Assembly (NCBI RefSeq): GCF_900101625.1
Contig: NZ_FMYZ01000002.1
Span: 248,001 to 312,000, forward strand
Reading direction: 5' to 3'
Source: Cupriavidus sp. YR651
GTDB taxonomy: Bacteria > Pseudomonadota > Gammaproteobacteria > Burkholderiales > Burkholderiaceae
DNA length: 64,000 bases
Shown one piece after another: positions 43,568 through 54,093 of this stretch. The notes under the pieces are model-generated. The model was not told where the DNA came from. It searched no databases and was given only the letters and a program-made list of their open reading frames with translations. Made by a program: the position numbers and the translations under genes. Each line of letters opens with the position of its first letter. The stretch's first letter is position 1.

Positions 43568-43598
43568 AGAAGGGATTGGCAACGACAAAAAGCGATCT

Positions 43599-44993
43599 AT
43601 GGGAAGACTTGTAGCGGTATCCAACCGGGTCGCCGATCCACGCAACCACGCGGCGGGCGGCCTGGCCGTGGCGCTGGCCGGGGCGCTCAGCAAGACCGGC
43701 GGCCTGTGGTTCGGCTGGAGCGGCCGGGCCGTGGAACCCAGCCACGGCGGCACGCCAGGCGAGGGCGAACTGCACCTGTCGCAGGCCGGCAACGTGACGC
43801 TGGCCACGGTGGACCTGAGCCGCGAGGACTATGAAACCTACTACCTGGGCTACAGCAACGGCGTGCTCTGGCCGGTGTTCCACTACCGGCTGGACCTGGC
43901 TAACTTCGACGTGGGCAGCAACCTGACCGCCTACCGGCGCGTGAACCAGTTGTTCGCGCGCAAGCTGGCGCCGCTGCTGAAGCCCGATGACGTGATCTGG
44001 ATCCACGACTACCACCTGATCCCGCTGGCGGCCGACCTTCGCGCGATCGGTTGCGGCCAGCGGATCGGCTTCTTCCTCCATATCCCGCTGCCGCCGCCAC
44101 TGATCCTGGCCGCGATCCCGCAGCACGAGTGGCTGATGCGCGCGTTGTTCGCATATGACCTGCTGGGCTTCCAGAGCCAGGCCGATCTCGATCACTTCTC
44201 GCGCTACGTGCAGGGCGAAGCCGGCGCCGAGCCGATGGGCGAATACCGCTTCCGCGCGTTTCACCGCACCGTGCGCGCGCAGGCGTTCCCGATCGGCATC
44301 GACGTGGACGAATTCGCCGAACTCGGGCGCGGCGAGGAGGCGCAGGAAACCTACGAGATGATGCTTGCCCAGTACGCACGGCGGAGGCTGCTGCTCGGCA
44401 TCGACCGGCTCGACTATTCGAAGGGGCTGCCGCAGCGGCTCAAGGCGTTCCACACGCTGCTGACGGAGTATCCGGAGAATCGCTCCAGCGCCACGCTGGT
44501 CCAGATTGCCGCACCATCGCGGGAGTCCGTGGATGCCTATGCGGACCTGCGGCGCGAAATGGAAGGCATCACGGGCGCGATCAACGGGGAATTTGGCGAG
44601 CTGGACTGGATGCCGGTGCGCTACATCCACCGCTCCACGTCACGGCGGCGGCTGCCGGGGTTGTGCCGTGCCAGCAGCGTGGCGCTGGTGACGCCGCTGC
44701 GCGACGGGATGAACCTGGTGGCGAAGGAATACATCGCCGCGCAGGACCCGGACGATCCGGGCGTGCTGGTGCTGTCGCGCTTCGCGGGCGCGGCGGAACA
44801 ACTGAAGGAAGCCCTGCTGGTCAATCCCTACGACACGCGCGCCACCGCGCAGGCGATCCAGCAGGCGTTGCACATGCCGCTGGCGGAACGCCGTGCGCGG
44901 CACCAGAAGTTGCTCGAAGGCATCCGTCATCAGGATGTGCACTGGTGGAGCAGCGAGTACCTGCGCACCCTGATGGAAGCGGAAGGGGGATAA
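43599..44993 (+). CDS. otsA: OtsA, alpha,alpha-trehalose-phosphate synthase (UDP-forming)
   Basis: The 464-residue GT20 glycosyltransferase joins UDP-glucose and glucose-6-phosphate. It has the family N-terminus ([20 protein letters not shown]), the acceptor region ([26 protein letters not shown]) and donor motifs ([43 protein letters not shown]). It lies 31 nt after the GH15 gene. With OtsB it makes trehalose, an osmoprotectant. Its stop is 3 nt from the end of the convergent mocA-like gene. Confidence 0.96.
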   Translation: MGRLVAVSNRVADPRNHAAGGLAVALAGALSKTGGLWFGWSGRAVEPSHGGTPGEGELHLSQAGNVTLATVDLSREDYETYYLGYSNGVLWPVFHYRLDLANFDVGSNLTAYRRVNQLFARKLAPLLKPDDVIWIHDYHLIPLAADLRAIGCGQRIGFFLHIPLPPPLILAAIPQHEWLMRALFAYDLLGFQSQADLDHFSRYVQGEAGAEPMGEYRFRAFHRTVRAQAFPIGIDVDEFAELGRGEEAQETYEMMLAQYARRRLLLGIDRLDYSKGLPQRLKAFHTLLTEYPENRSSATLVQIAAPSRESVDAYADLRREMEGITGAINGEFGELDWMPVRYIHRSTSRRRLPGLCRASSVALVTPLRDGMNLVAKEYIAAQDPDDPGVLVLSRFAGAAEQLKEALLVNPYDTRATAQAIQQALHMPLAERRARHQKLLEGIRHQDVHWWSSEYLRTLMEAEGG

Positions 44994-44996
44994 GGC

Positions 44997-45605
44997 CTAC
45001 GTCGGGAGATCCCCCGGCGTGTCGATGTCCCGGAACGCGCCGTCGTCCTCGGTCAGGATGCGTGTGACCGGTTGCGACTTCAGCAGTGCGCGCGCGCCCT
45101 CGTCGCCATCGAGCCGCAGCAGGTCGTCGCGCCACGCGGCGCCGAATCCCACCGGATGGCCGCGCTGGCCATTGCGCCACGGCGCGGCAATGGTGTCGGG
45201 CGTGGTGATTGTCAGCGCCACGGCGCGCACCAGTTCCATCGGCAGCCACGGCATGTCCGCCAGGGCCACCACCCAGCCGCGCGCGTCGGGGCTGGCCGCC
45301 ACCGCGGCGCGCAGCGCCATGCCCATGCCGGCTTCGGCATCCGGGGCTTCGATGACGCGGCAGCCACCGCGCCGCAATTCCTCGTTCAGGGCCGGATTGC
45401 CCGGACGCACCACGGCAATCGAGTTCGGCAGCGCGGCGGCCAGCGTGCGGGCGCTGCGCCACGCTACCGTACGGCCATCGGGCAAGGTCTCCAGCAGCTT
45501 GTTGCGCTGGCCGGCCGGGTCGAAGCGCCGGCCAAATCCTGCCGCCAGAAGGACCCCGGTGGGCAGGTCGGTGGTGGTCAGCGGGGCGCGGGCGGGCCGG
45601 GTCAT
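44997..45605 (-). CDS. MobA/MocA-like nucleotidyltransferase
   Basis: The 202-residue protein has the NTP-transferase signature GVLLAAGFGRRFDPAGQRNK and an ALADMPWLP metal-binding motif. Relatives (MocA, MobA) attach CMP or GMP to molybdopterin. As the last gene of the form II Cox operon, it probably makes the cytosine dinucleotide cofactor MCD used by CoxL. Its ATG overlaps the XdhC stop (ATGA). Confidence 0.85.
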   Translation of the reverse strand: MTRPARAPLTTTDLPTGVLLAAGFGRRFDPAGQRNKLLETLPDGRTVAWRSARTLAAALPNSIAVVRPGNPALNEELRRGGCRVIEAPDAEAGMGMALRAAVAASPDARGWVVALADMPWLPMELVRAVALTITTPDTIAAPWRNGQRGHPVGFGAAWRDDLLRLDGDEGARALLKSQPVTRILTEDDGAFRDIDTPGDLPT

Positions 45606-46669
45606 GAGTGTGCCGCGGAGGGGCTCGTCGCCCCCGCGGAAGGAGCGGGGGGAATCGGGCAACTGGCTTCGCCCGCGGCAATCTCGCGCGCCGCCTTGGC
45701 GCCTTCCACCTGCAGGATGTCCGGCAGCGAGACGTGGTTCTTGGCGGCGATCACCTCGGCCAGGATCGAGATCGCGATCTCCGGCGGCGTGCGGCTGCCG
45801 ATATAGATGCCGACCGGCCCGTGCAGGCGCGCGAGCTCCAGCTCGGTGAGGTCGAACTCCTTGAGCCGCTCGCGCCGCGCCTGGTTGTTGCGGCGCGACC
45901 CCAGCGCACCCACGTAGAACGCCGGCGTGCGCAGCGCCTCCATCAGCGCCAGGTCGTCGAGCTTGGGATCGTGCGTCAGCGCGATCACGGCGCAACGCTC
46001 GTCCATCTTCATGTCCATCACGGTGTCGTCCGGCATCGTGCGCACCATCGTCACGCCCGGGATATCCCACGTCTCCGTGTATTCCTCGCGCGGATCGCAG
46101 ACCGTCACCTGGAAGCCGAGGCCGACGGCGATCTGGCACAGGTACTTGGACAACTGCCCGGCCCCGATCACCAGCATCCGGTAGCGCGGCCCGTGGATGG
46201 TGAGCAGCGTCTTGCCGTCGAACGCCAGGCCGTCCGTGGCCTCGGCATGGCCGAGTGTGGCCGCGCCGGTGGCCATGTCGAGCGTGCGCGCCACCAGCCG
46301 GCCGCTTTCGACGAACTCCAGCAGATCGGCGATGCCGCTGGCCTTCGACAGCGGCTCCGCCACCAGTTCGATCGTGCCACCGCACGGCAGGCCGAAGCGA
46401 TGGGCTTCCTCTGCGCTGATGCCGTACTTGATGGCCTCCGGCCGGTTGGCCTTGATGCCTTCGCGCCGCACACGGTCAATGATGTCGTCCTCGATGCAGC
46501 CTCCGGAGACCGAGCCCACCACGAGGCCGTCATCGCGTACCGCCAGCATCGCGCCCTCGGGGCGGGGGGAAGAGCCCCAGGTCCTGACCACCGTCACCAG
46601 CAATACGGCGTGACCTTCCTGCTGCCATCGCACGCTGCACTTCAGGACTTCGAGATCCACGCTGTCCAT
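45602..46669 (-). CDS. XdhC/CoxI-family molybdenum-hydroxylase maturation protein
   Basis: The 355-residue protein has the XdhC_CoxI domain (EGHAVLLVTVVRTWGSSPRP, GSVSGGCIEDDIID) and a C-terminal Rossmann domain (YRMLVIGAGQLSKYL, VTVCDPREEYTETW, PAFYVGALGSRRNN). XdhC proteins bind the Mo cofactor, aid its sulfuration and insert it into the large subunit. It overlaps coxG by 28 nt and the mocA-like gene by 4 nt. Confidence 0.92.
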   Translation of the reverse strand: MDSVDLEVLKCSVRWQQEGHAVLLVTVVRTWGSSPRPEGAMLAVRDDGLVVGSVSGGCIEDDIIDRVRREGIKANRPEAIKYGISAEEAHRFGLPCGGTIELVAEPLSKASGIADLLEFVESGRLVARTLDMATGAATLGHAEATDGLAFDGKTLLTIHGPRYRMLVIGAGQLSKYLCQIAVGLGFQVTVCDPREEYTETWDIPGVTMVRTMPDDTVMDMKMDERCAVIALTHDPKLDDLALMEALRTPAFYVGALGSRRNNQARRERLKEFDLTELELARLHGPVGIYIGSRTPPEIAISILAEVIAAKNHVSLPDILQVEGAKAAREIAAGEASCPIPPAPSAGATSPSAAHS

Positions 46670-47205
46670 GATCGTTTCCGCTTTGTTTCGCTACCCTGTT
46701 CTTCGTTGCCGTCGGCCGCTTGCGCGTCGCCGGCTGCTTCGTTCGCGTCGTCATCGCCCGTCGCGCCGCCGCCCACTGCTTCGGTAAAGCGGGTGAAGAA
46801 GGCGTCGGCCATCTTTCGCGCGGCGGCGTCCACCAGCCGCGAGCCGATCTGGGCGATCTTGCCGCCCACCTGCGCCTGCACCGCATAGGTGAGCACGGTC
46901 TCGTCGCCTTCCGGCGCCAGCGTGACGCGTGCCGTCCCCTTGCCGAATCCGGCCGCACCGCCCTGTCCATCGAACTGGATGGTGTAGCTGTCCGGCGCCT
47001 GGATGTCCTGCAGCGCCATGCGGCCCTTGAAGCGCGCCTTGACCGGCCCCACCGCGGCGGTGAGGGCCAGCAGGTAGGCGTTTTCGCCGTCGGGCTCGAT
47101 GCTCTCACATCCCGGAATACATTGCTTGAGCAGGGCCGTGTCGTTCAGTGCCTCCCAGGCGACCTGCTGGGGCACGGGCAGGCGCTGGGTCTGGTTCATT
47201 TCCAT
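46642..47205 (-). CDS. coxG: CoxG, SRPBCC-family carbon monoxide dehydrogenase subunit G-like
   Basis: The 187-residue protein has a START/SRPBCC-like domain (LPVPQQVAWEALNDTALLKQ, IPGCESIEPDGENAYLLALT) and a C-terminal Ala/Asp-rich tail ending in basic residues. In carboxydotrophs, CoxG anchors the enzyme at the membrane and interacts with quinones. Its start overlaps the end of the VWA gene by 10 nt. The MEM start is used; an ATG two codons later is also possible. Confidence 0.9.
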   Translation of the reverse strand: MEMNQTQRLPVPQQVAWEALNDTALLKQCIPGCESIEPDGENAYLLALTAAVGPVKARFKGRMALQDIQAPDSYTIQFDGQGGAAGFGKGTARVTLAPEGDETVLTYAVQAQVGGKIAQIGSRLVDAAARKMADAFFTRFTEAVGGGATGDDDANEAAGDAQAADGNEEQGSETKRKRSWTAWISKS

Positions 47206-48428
47206 GTCGGCATTCCTTGGGTGACGGGCTGGCGGACATCTTCGGCCAGCAGGGATTCCAGCGCAAACAGGCTGTCCAGGTTGTGCGCGGGGCGCAGCGC
47301 GTCCACGTGCGGCAGGATGGCCTGAATGCCGCGCGCGCGGGGCGAGAATTCCGCGTAGCGCAACAACGGGTTGAGCCAGATGATGCGGTGCGCAAAGCGG
47401 CGCAGGCGAGCCATTTCCGCGTCCAGCAGGTCGATGTGTTCCAGGTCGATGCCGTCGCTGACCAGCAGCACCGTGGCGCGTCCGGCCAGCGTGCGGCGCG
47501 CCCACTGCCGGTTGAAGGTGGCCAGCGCGGCGCCGATGCGCGTGCCGCCGGCCCAGTCGCGCACCTGGCCAGCGATCAGGTTGACGGCGTCGTCGGGGTC
47601 GCGCTCGCGCAACGCGCGCGTCACGTTGGTCAGCCGCGTGCCGAACAGAAACACGTGCATGCGCTCGCGCGATTGCATCAGCGCATGGCAGAAATACAGC
47701 ACGGCGCGCGAGTACTGGCTCATCGATCCCGAGATATCGAGCAGCAGGACGACGGGCGGCTTGCGCTCGGCATGCTTGCGGAACTTCCAGCGCAGCCATT
47801 CACCGTGTTGCCGGACCGCCAGCCGCGCGCTGGCGCGCAGGTCGGCACGGGTGCCGCAGGCGGCCGCCCGCAGCCGGCGCGTGCGCTGCAGCGCAAGATG
47901 GGTGCGGCGCGTGCGGACCATATGCTGCAGCGCACGCCATTCGTCGGCGGTGAGGGTTTCGAAATCGCGCTGCGCCAGCCGCTCCTGGTCGGAGAACGTC
48001 AGCGGGGCGGTGAAGCGTTCCTCGCGGCCCGGCTGGTCACGGGAGGGGGCCGGAGGGTTGCGTGCGGCGAGTGCATCGGCCAGCCGGTTGCTGCGCTTCG
48101 GCGGCGGCGCGCCGGCATCGACGCGTGGCAACAGCATCGCGCGCATCTTGCCTTCCCAGTCGGGGTCGCGCCAGAACAGATCGAAGGCGGCGTCGAACAA
48201 CGGGCGCTGGTCGGGGCCGGACAGCACCAGCGCGGCCAGTGCGGCGCGGACTTCCTCGCGCGCGCCGATGTCGACATGGCACAGCGCGTCGAGCGCATCG
48301 ACGGCATGCGCGGGCGACAGCCCGAAGCCGGCATCGCGCAACAGCCGCATGAAGTGCGTGACGTTGCGCGCCAGCATCGGCAGCGCGGGTGCGGCGCCTT
48401 GCAGGACGGTGGGGGCGGCGTGGGGCAT
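47196..48428 (-). CDS. coxE: CoxE-like VWA domain protein
   Basis: The 410-residue protein has an N-terminal CoxE helical part and a von Willebrand A domain from about residue 225 with the MIDAS motif DISGSMS (Asp231, Ser233, Ser235). VWA proteins pair with MoxR ATPases to help mature multisubunit enzymes; here the target is the Mo-hydroxylase. The basic linker (HMVRTRRTHLALQRTRRLRA) is a family feature. It is 4 nt downstream of the MoxR gene. Confidence 0.93.
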   Translation of the reverse strand: MPHAAPTVLQGAAPALPMLARNVTHFMRLLRDAGFGLSPAHAVDALDALCHVDIGAREEVRAALAALVLSGPDQRPLFDAAFDLFWRDPDWEGKMRAMLLPRVDAGAPPPKRSNRLADALAARNPPAPSRDQPGREERFTAPLTFSDQERLAQRDFETLTADEWRALQHMVRTRRTHLALQRTRRLRAAACGTRADLRASARLAVRQHGEWLRWKFRKHAERKPPVVLLLDISGSMSQYSRAVLYFCHALMQSRERMHVFLFGTRLTNVTRALRERDPDDAVNLIAGQVRDWAGGTRIGAALATFNRQWARRTLAGRATVLLVSDGIDLEHIDLLDAEMARLRRFAHRIIWLNPLLRYAEFSPRARGIQAILPHVDALRPAHNLDSLFALESLLAEDVRQPVTQGMPTWK

Positions 48429-48432
48429 CGGC

Positions 48433-49329
48433 CTAGGGCTCCGGGGCGGTGCCCGCCAGCAGCTCGGCCACGGTCGGGCCGTCGGCGCGGGCCAGGTCGT
48501 CCTGGTATTTCAGCAGGACCCCCAGCGTGTCCCGCACCGATTGCGGATCGAGTTCGGTCACGCCGAGCGCCGACAACGCGCGGCACCAGTCGATGGCCTC
48601 GGCGATGCCCGGCGCCTTGAAAAGGTCGATGCCGCGCAAGCGGTGGATGAAATCGACGGCCTGGTGCTGCAGCGCCACGGCGGCCTCGGGCGCGCGGGCG
48701 GCAACGATCTGCAGTTCGCGGTCGCGCCCGGGGTAGCCCATCCACTGATACAGGCAACGGCGCTTGAGCGCGTCGTGAACCTCGCGTGTGCGGTTGGACG
48801 TGACGATGATCAGCGGCGGCCGCTCGGCGCGCACCATGCCGATCTCCGGAATCGATACCTGATATTCGGACAGCACTTCCAGCAGGAAGGCTTCGAACGG
48901 CTCGTCGGCGCGGTCGATCTCGTCGATCAGCAGCACGCGCGGCACGTCAGGCGCGGCGGGGTCGGGCAGCAGGGATTCCAGCAGGGGCCGCTTGAGCAGG
49001 TAGTCGTCGTGATAGAGCGATTGCTGCTCGGGCCGCTCGCCGCGCGCTTCGGCAAGCCGCAACGCCATGATCTGGCGCGGGTAATCCCATTCATAGAGCG
49101 CGCTGGCGGCGTCGAGCCCCTCGTAGCATTGCAGCCGCAACAGGCGCGTGCCCAGCGCGCCAGCCATCGCCTGCGCCAGCGCGGTCTTGCCGACGCCGGG
49201 CTCGCCTTCCAGGAACAGCGGCCGTTGCATGCGCAGCGCCAGGTAGAGGACTGTGGCGGTCTCGCGGTCGGCGAAGTACTGCTGGCGTTCCAGGAGCGAG
49301 ACGGTCTGGTCGATGGAGGTGGGGAGCAT
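48433..49329 (-). CDS. coxD: CoxD-like MoxR-type AAA+ ATPase
   Basis: The 298-residue ATPase has Walker A EGEPGVGKTA (residues 42-50), Walker B VLLIDEIDRAD and sensor 1 in IIVTSNRTREV. In Oligotropha, CoxD is needed to build the [CuSMoO2] centre. The MLPTSIDQ ATG is preferred over a GTG four codons earlier. The 195-nt gap to coxM is the largest within the operon and holds a short tandem repeat. Confidence 0.93.
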   Translation of the reverse strand: MLPTSIDQTVSLLERQQYFADRETATVLYLALRMQRPLFLEGEPGVGKTALAQAMAGALGTRLLRLQCYEGLDAASALYEWDYPRQIMALRLAEARGERPEQQSLYHDDYLLKRPLLESLLPDPAAPDVPRVLLIDEIDRADEPFEAFLLEVLSEYQVSIPEIGMVRAERPPLIIVTSNRTREVHDALKRRCLYQWMGYPGRDRELQIVAARAPEAAVALQHQAVDFIHRLRGIDLFKAPGIAEAIDWCRALSALGVTELDPQSVRDTLGVLLKYQDDLARADGPTVAELLAGTAPEP

Positions 49330-49449
49330 GATGAACAGCACTTTGCCGACAGGCGTGAATGGACCGCAGGGCTCGCCCCATTGCGCATGCGGACGCGGGC
49401 AGGCGGAAGGGGAGCAAGGACTCGCGGGGCGATGCGTTGGGGTGGTTGC

Positions 49450-49472
49450 CCGGGTTGTCGTCCGGGTTGTCG
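49450..49472. repeat. Short tandem repeat between coxM and coxD
   Basis: CCGGGTTGTCG occurs twice (49450-49460 and 49462-49472) separated by 1 nt. The gap is G/T-rich. It may reflect slippage; no function is visible. Confidence 0.5.
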
Positions 49473-49524
49473 CGCGGTCGTCGCTTCGCCTCGCGGGCGC
49501 TGGCGACGACCGTCGACGTGGTGG

Positions 49525-50325
49525 CTACCCTTTCAGCGCCTGCTCCACCGCGCGCGCCGCCAGTACCGGAATCAGATGCGCGCGATATTCGGCTGACGCA
49601 TGCAGATCGGCATTGAGCCCCGATGGATCCATCTTCACCGCGCGTGCCGCCGCCGGCGTGAAGCTGGCCACGAGCGCCTGCTCCAGTGCCGGCGCGCGGA
49701 ACACGCTATCCGCCGCGCCGGTCACCGCCACGCGCACCGTCTTGCCCGTGCGCGCCACCAGCACGCCCACCAGCGCAAAACGCGAGGCCGGGTTGCGGAA
49801 CTTGACGTAGGCGGCCTGGTCCGGCGCGGGGAAGCGCACGGCCGTGATCAGCTCGTCCGGGGCGAGCGCGGTTTCATACAGGCTCACAAAGAAGTTGTCG
49901 GCGGCGATGCTGCGGCGATCGGTCACCACCGTGGCGTTCAGGCCGAGCACCGCGGCCGGATAGTCGGCTGCGGGATCGTCATTGGCCAGCGAGCCGCCGA
50001 TCGTCCCCATCGCGCGCACCTGCCGGTCGCCAATACCATTGGCCAGGGCCGCCAGCGCGGGGATGCGGCGCATGACTTCCGCATTGGCGGCCACGTCGGC
50101 ATGGCGCGCGGCCGCGCCGATCACGATGTCGTCGCCCTCCACGCGGATGTCGGCCATGCCGGGAATGCGCGAGACGTCGATCAGCGTGGACGGCGCCGCC
50201 AGCCGCAACTTCATCGCGGCCAGCAGGCTTTGCCCGCCGGCCAGGAACTTGGCGTCGGCATCGGCCTGCAACTTCGCCACGGCGGCCTTGGCATCCGTGG
50301 CGCGTTCGAACTGGAATGCGTACAT
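49525..50325 (-). CDS. coxM: CoxM-like FAD-binding medium subunit
   Basis: The 266-residue subunit carries FAD and passes electrons from the 2Fe-2S centres to acceptors. Both FAD motifs are visible: AGGQSLL at residues 29-35 and TIGGSLA from residue 108, the latter followed by NDDPAADYPAAV. The C-terminal CO_deh_flav_C region starts near residue 165. It lies 18 nt downstream of coxL with GGAG before the ATG. Confidence 0.94.
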   Translation of the reverse strand: MYAFQFERATDAKAAVAKLQADADAKFLAGGQSLLAAMKLRLAAPSTLIDVSRIPGMADIRVEGDDIVIGAAARHADVAANAEVMRRIPALAALANGIGDRQVRAMGTIGGSLANDDPAADYPAAVLGLNATVVTDRRSIAADNFFVSLYETALAPDELITAVRFPAPDQAAYVKFRNPASRFALVGVLVARTGKTVRVAVTGAADSVFRAPALEQALVASFTPAAARAVKMDPSGLNADLHASAEYRAHLIPVLAARAVEQALKG

Positions 50326-50343
50326 GGTTGTGGTCCTCCGTGA

Positions 50344-52731
50344 TCAAGCCGGCTGGCCGGACTGCGCGGCCTGGATCGCCTGCCACACGCGGTGCGGCGT
50401 GGCGGGCATCTGCACATCGCGTACCCCCAGCGGCGACAACGCATCGACCAGCGCGTTGATGAACGCCGGTGGCGAACCGATCGCCCCAGCCTCTCCGCAG
50501 CCCTTTACCCCGAGCGGATTGTGCGTGCACGGGGTGCCCTTGGCGGTTTCCACCGTGAAGTCCGGCAGGTCGGCCGCGCGTGGCATCGCGTAGTCCATGT
50601 ACGAGCCGGTCAGCAACTGGCCGCTGTCGGGGTCATACACGCACTGCTCCAGCATGGCCTGCCCGAGGCCCTGGCCGATGCCGCCATGCACCTGGCCTTC
50701 GACGATCATCGGATTGATGATGTTGCCGAAGTCGTCCACGGCGGTGAACTTCACCACGTGCGATTCGCCCGTGTCCGGGTCCACCTCCACCTCGCATACG
50801 TAGGCGCCCGAAGGGTAGGTGAAGTTGGTCGGATCGTAGAACGCGTTTTCGTTCAGGCCGGGTTCCAGCTTGTCGAGCGGGTAGTTGTGCGGCACGTAGG
50901 CGGTCAGCGCCACCTCGCCGAACGTCTTGGTGCGATCGGTGCCGGCCACGCGGAACACGCCGTCCTTGAACTCGATGTCGGCGTCGGACGCTTCCAGCAA
51001 ATGGGCGGCGATCTTCTTGGCCTTGGCCTCGACCTTGTCCAGCGCCTTCATGATGGCCGACCCGCCCACCGCCAGCGAACGCGATCCGTACGTGCCCATG
51101 CCGAATGGCACGCGGCCGGTGTCGCCGTGGACGATCTCCACGGCGTCCAGCGCAATGCCGAGCCGGTCCGCCACGATTTGCGCGAACGTGGTTTCGTGCC
51201 CCTGGCCATGGCTGTGGGATCCGGTGAACACCGTCACCGTGCCGGTGGGATGCACGCGAATCTCGCCGACCTCGAACAGGCCCGCACGCGCGCCGAGCGC
51301 CCCCGCGATGTTGGACGGCGCCAGCCCGCATGCCTCGATGTAGCACGAGTAGCCCAGCCCGCGCAGCTTGCCGCGCTGCTTCGCGGCCTCGCGCCGCGCG
51401 GGGAAGCCGGCCACGTCGGCCAGTTCCTCGGCGCGCGCCAGGCAGGGCTCGTAGTCGCCGGTGTCATAGGTCAGCCCGACCGGCGTGGCGTATGGGAAGG
51501 TGCGGATGAAGTTCTTGCGGCGCAGCGTGGCCGGATCCATCTTCAGCTCGCGCGCGGCGGATTCCACCAGCCGCTCCACGACGTACGTGGCCTCGGGTCG
51601 GCCGGCACCGCGGTAGGCGTCCACCGGCGCGGTGTTGGTGAAGACGGCCTGCACCTCGGCATAGATCGCCGGCGTGGCGTACTGGCCGGCGAGCAGCGTG
51701 GCGTAGAGGATGGTCGGCACGCTGCTGGCGAACGTGGACAGGTACGCGCCCATGTTGGCCACCGTGTGCACGCGCATCGCCAGGAACTTCCCGTCTGCGT
51801 CCAGCGCCAGCTCGGCGCGGGTCACGTGGTCGCGCCCGTGCGCGTCCGTCAGGAAGGACTCGGAGCGTTCGGCGGTCCACTTGATCGGCCGGCCGACCTT
51901 CTTCGACGCCCACGTCAGCGCCACGTCCTCCGGATAGAGGAAGATCTTCGAGCCGAAGCCGCCGCCCACGTCCGGCGCGATGATGCGCAGCCGGGACTCG
52001 GGCAGCCCCAGCACGAAGGCGCCCATCAGCAGGCGTTCGACGTGCGGGTTCTGGTTGGCCACGTAGACCGTGTAGCTGTCGTCCTGGCGCGTGTAGCTGG
52101 CATTGACCGCGCGCGGCTCGATCGCGTTGGGGATCAGCCGGTTGTTGACGATCTCCAGCGTGGTCACGTGCGCGGCCTTTGCAAACGCGGCATCGGTGGC
52201 GGCCTTGTCGCCGTGGCCCCACGTGTAGCACGTGTTGGCGGCCACATCGTCGTGGACCAGCGTGGAGGACGCCGCGGCGGTGCCCGCGCCGACCACTGCG
52301 GGGAGCTCTTCGTACTCGACGTCGACGCGCTCGGCGGCGTCGCGCGCCTGTTGCAGCGATTCGGCGATCACCAGCGCGACCTGGTCGCCGACGTGGCGGA
52401 CCTTGTCGTGCGCCAGCGCGGGATGCGGCGGCTCCTTCATCGGCGTGCCGTCGATGCTGTGGATCAGCCAGCCGCAGGGCAGGCCGCCGACCTTGTCGCC
52501 TGCCATGTCCGCGCCGGTCAGTACGGCGATCACGCCCGGGGCGGCCAGCGCCTCGGAGGTGTTGACCGACCGGATACGCGCGTGGGCGTGCGGGGATCGA
52601 ACGAAATAGCCATAGCTCTGGCGCGGCAGGGTCACGTCGTCCGTGTACTGGCCATTGCCGGTCAGGAAGCGGTAGTCCTCCTTGCGCTTGACCGGGCTGC
52701 CGATGAGCGGGTGATTGTCGGGTGCGTTCAT
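50344..52731 (-). CDS. coxL: CoxL-like molybdopterin-binding large subunit, form II
   Basis: The 795-residue subunit of the xanthine oxidase family opens [20 protein letters not shown] and contains the Mo-cofactor motifs [36 protein letters not shown] and [15 protein letters not shown] (catalytic Glu about 747). The active-site loop is AYRGAGR (residues 372-378), the signature of form II, not the AYXCSFR of true CO dehydrogenases. The substrate is therefore uncertain: CO oxidation is doubtful and another hydroxylation is possible. Confidence 0.94.
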   Translation of the reverse strand: MNAPDNHPLIGSPVKRKEDYRFLTGNGQYTDDVTLPRQSYGYFVRSPHAHARIRSVNTSEALAAPGVIAVLTGADMAGDKVGGLPCGWLIHSIDGTPMKEPPHPALAHDKVRHVGDQVALVIAESLQQARDAAERVDVEYEELPAVVGAGTAAASSTLVHDDVAANTCYTWGHGDKAATDAAFAKAAHVTTLEIVNNRLIPNAIEPRAVNASYTRQDDSYTVYVANQNPHVERLLMGAFVLGLPESRLRIIAPDVGGGFGSKIFLYPEDVALTWASKKVGRPIKWTAERSESFLTDAHGRDHVTRAELALDADGKFLAMRVHTVANMGAYLSTFASSVPTILYATLLAGQYATPAIYAEVQAVFTNTAPVDAYRGAGRPEATYVVERLVESAARELKMDPATLRRKNFIRTFPYATPVGLTYDTGDYEPCLARAEELADVAGFPARREAAKQRGKLRGLGYSCYIEACGLAPSNIAGALGARAGLFEVGEIRVHPTGTVTVFTGSHSHGQGHETTFAQIVADRLGIALDAVEIVHGDTGRVPFGMGTYGSRSLAVGGSAIMKALDKVEAKAKKIAAHLLEASDADIEFKDGVFRVAGTDRTKTFGEVALTAYVPHNYPLDKLEPGLNENAFYDPTNFTYPSGAYVCEVEVDPDTGESHVVKFTAVDDFGNIINPMIVEGQVHGGIGQGLGQAMLEQCVYDPDSGQLLTGSYMDYAMPRAADLPDFTVETAKGTPCTHNPLGVKGCGEAGAIGSPPAFINALVDALSPLGVRDVQMPATPHRVWQAIQAAQSGQPA

Positions 52732-52741
52732 GACATCCCCC

Positions 52742-53236
52742 TTATTCGGCGCTGGCGGCCGCCTGGCCGCTGCGCATGCCCGACTGGCCTTGCTGCACCG
52801 CGCGGACGATGTTGTGATAGCCCGTGCAGCGGCACAGGTTGCCTTCCAGCTGGTCGCGGATGGCCTGGGCGTCGGCGTTCGGACGTTCCTTGAGCAGCGC
52901 GGTGGCAGCCATCACCATGCCGGGCGTGCAGAAGCCGCATTGCAGGCCATGGCATTCGCGGAACGCTTCCTGCATCGGGTGGAGCTGGCCGTTGGGGGCC
53001 AGGCCCTCGATCGTGGTCACGCTGGCGCCGTCCGCCTGGACCGCCAGCATGTTGCAGGACTTGACCGCGCGGCCGTCCAGGTGGACGGTGCAGGCCCCGC
53101 ATTGCGCGGTGTCGCAGCCCACGTGCGTGCCGGTCAGGTGAAGCTGCTCGCGCAGGAACTGGACCAGAAGGGTGTGAGGTTCGACCTGAGCGTCAACGGG
53201 CTTGCCATTGACCGTCAGGCGGATCGGAATCGCCAT
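52742..53236 (-). CDS. coxS: CoxS-like 2Fe-2S small subunit
   Basis: The 164-residue subunit carries two [2Fe-2S] clusters: a plant-type one (Cys41, Cys46, Cys49, Cys61) and the family-specific one (Cys100, Cys103, Cys135, Cys137 in CGFCTPGM and CRCTGYHN). The start [17 protein letters not shown] has GGAG 7 nt before it and matches the family length; a 55-residue longer reading does not. It is the first gene of the operon, so the promoter lies in 53237-53514, where I cannot pick clear boxes. Confidence 0.95.
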   Translation of the reverse strand: MAIPIRLTVNGKPVDAQVEPHTLLVQFLREQLHLTGTHVGCDTAQCGACTVHLDGRAVKSCNMLAVQADGASVTTIEGLAPNGQLHPMQEAFRECHGLQCGFCTPGMVMAATALLKERPNADAQAIRDQLEGNLCRCTGYHNIVRAVQQGQSGMRSGQAAASAE

Positions 53237-53514
53237 GCTTGTCTCCATGTGGGTGGACGCGCATGGCCAGCTCCGCCAATCCCGAACAGCGCGGGACGGG
53301 CCACGACGCGGTACTGCCGCTTGGTTGAGACGGCTATTTCGTGATATTGGTGCTGCCGGGTTTGCCCGGTTTGCGATGAGGTCTTGAACGATTGACCGCA
53401 ACAGGCTCTAACAGTTAATCACAAATCCACCGGTGCTGCCATGCGGGTTCCCCCAGCAGGGCGGGGCTGCCGCACAGACGCCGCCAAACGCCGCTTTTCC
53501 CTCGACCCTCGACA

Positions 53515-54093
53515 ATGGAAGCCTTCATCGACTGGCTGTTTGGAACGGTTGCCTTGCCGAAAGTGGGCCTGCCCGCCATCTTCCTGGTCAGCCTGATTTC
53601 CGCCACGCTGCTGCCGCTGGGGTCCGAGCCGGCCGTGTTCGGCTATATCAAGCTCAATCCGGAGATGTTCTGGCCGGCGATCCTGGTGGCCACGCTGGGC
53701 AATACGCTGGGCGGCGCCATTGACTGGTGGCTGGGCTACGCGGCCAAGCTGGCGCTGGTGCGCTATCGTCAGCGGCGCCAGCATCTGCAGCACGAGCAGG
53801 AGCATGCCGAACACCGGGGTCACCCGCGCCATCCGCGCAAGCCGAAGCTGGACGCCAGATACTTCCGGTGGATGCGGCGCCTCGGGCCGCCGACGTTGCT
53901 GCTGTCGTGGCTGCCAGCCATAGGTGATCCATTGTGCACTCTTGCGGGGTGGCTGAGATTGTCGTTCTGGCCCAGCCTTGGCTATATGGCCATCGGCAAA
54001 TTCCTGCGCTATCTGGCCATGACCGGGAGCCTGATGTGGATTCCGGACAGCTTTTGGCACGGCGTGGGCCAGCTCATCCGAGGGTGGTTCTGA
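53515..54093 (+). CDS. YqaA/DedA-like inner-membrane protein
   Basis: The 192-residue protein has about four membrane segments and the DedA/SNARE-associated (VTT) pattern: [20 protein letters not shown] with the conserved acidic residue, [14 protein letters not shown] and [21 protein letters not shown] His/Arg-rich loop (about residues 85-110, [20 protein letters not shown]) stands out. DedA proteins help lipid-carrier flipping and membrane homeostasis; YqaA members are poorly known. It is alone on its strand. Confidence 0.88.
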   Translation: MEAFIDWLFGTVALPKVGLPAIFLVSLISATLLPLGSEPAVFGYIKLNPEMFWPAILVATLGNTLGGAIDWWLGYAAKLALVRYRQRRQHLQHEQEHAEHRGHPRHPRKPKLDARYFRWMRRLGPPTLLLSWLPAIGDPLCTLAGWLRLSFWPSLGYMAIGKFLRYLAMTGSLMWIPDSFWHGVGQLIRGWF

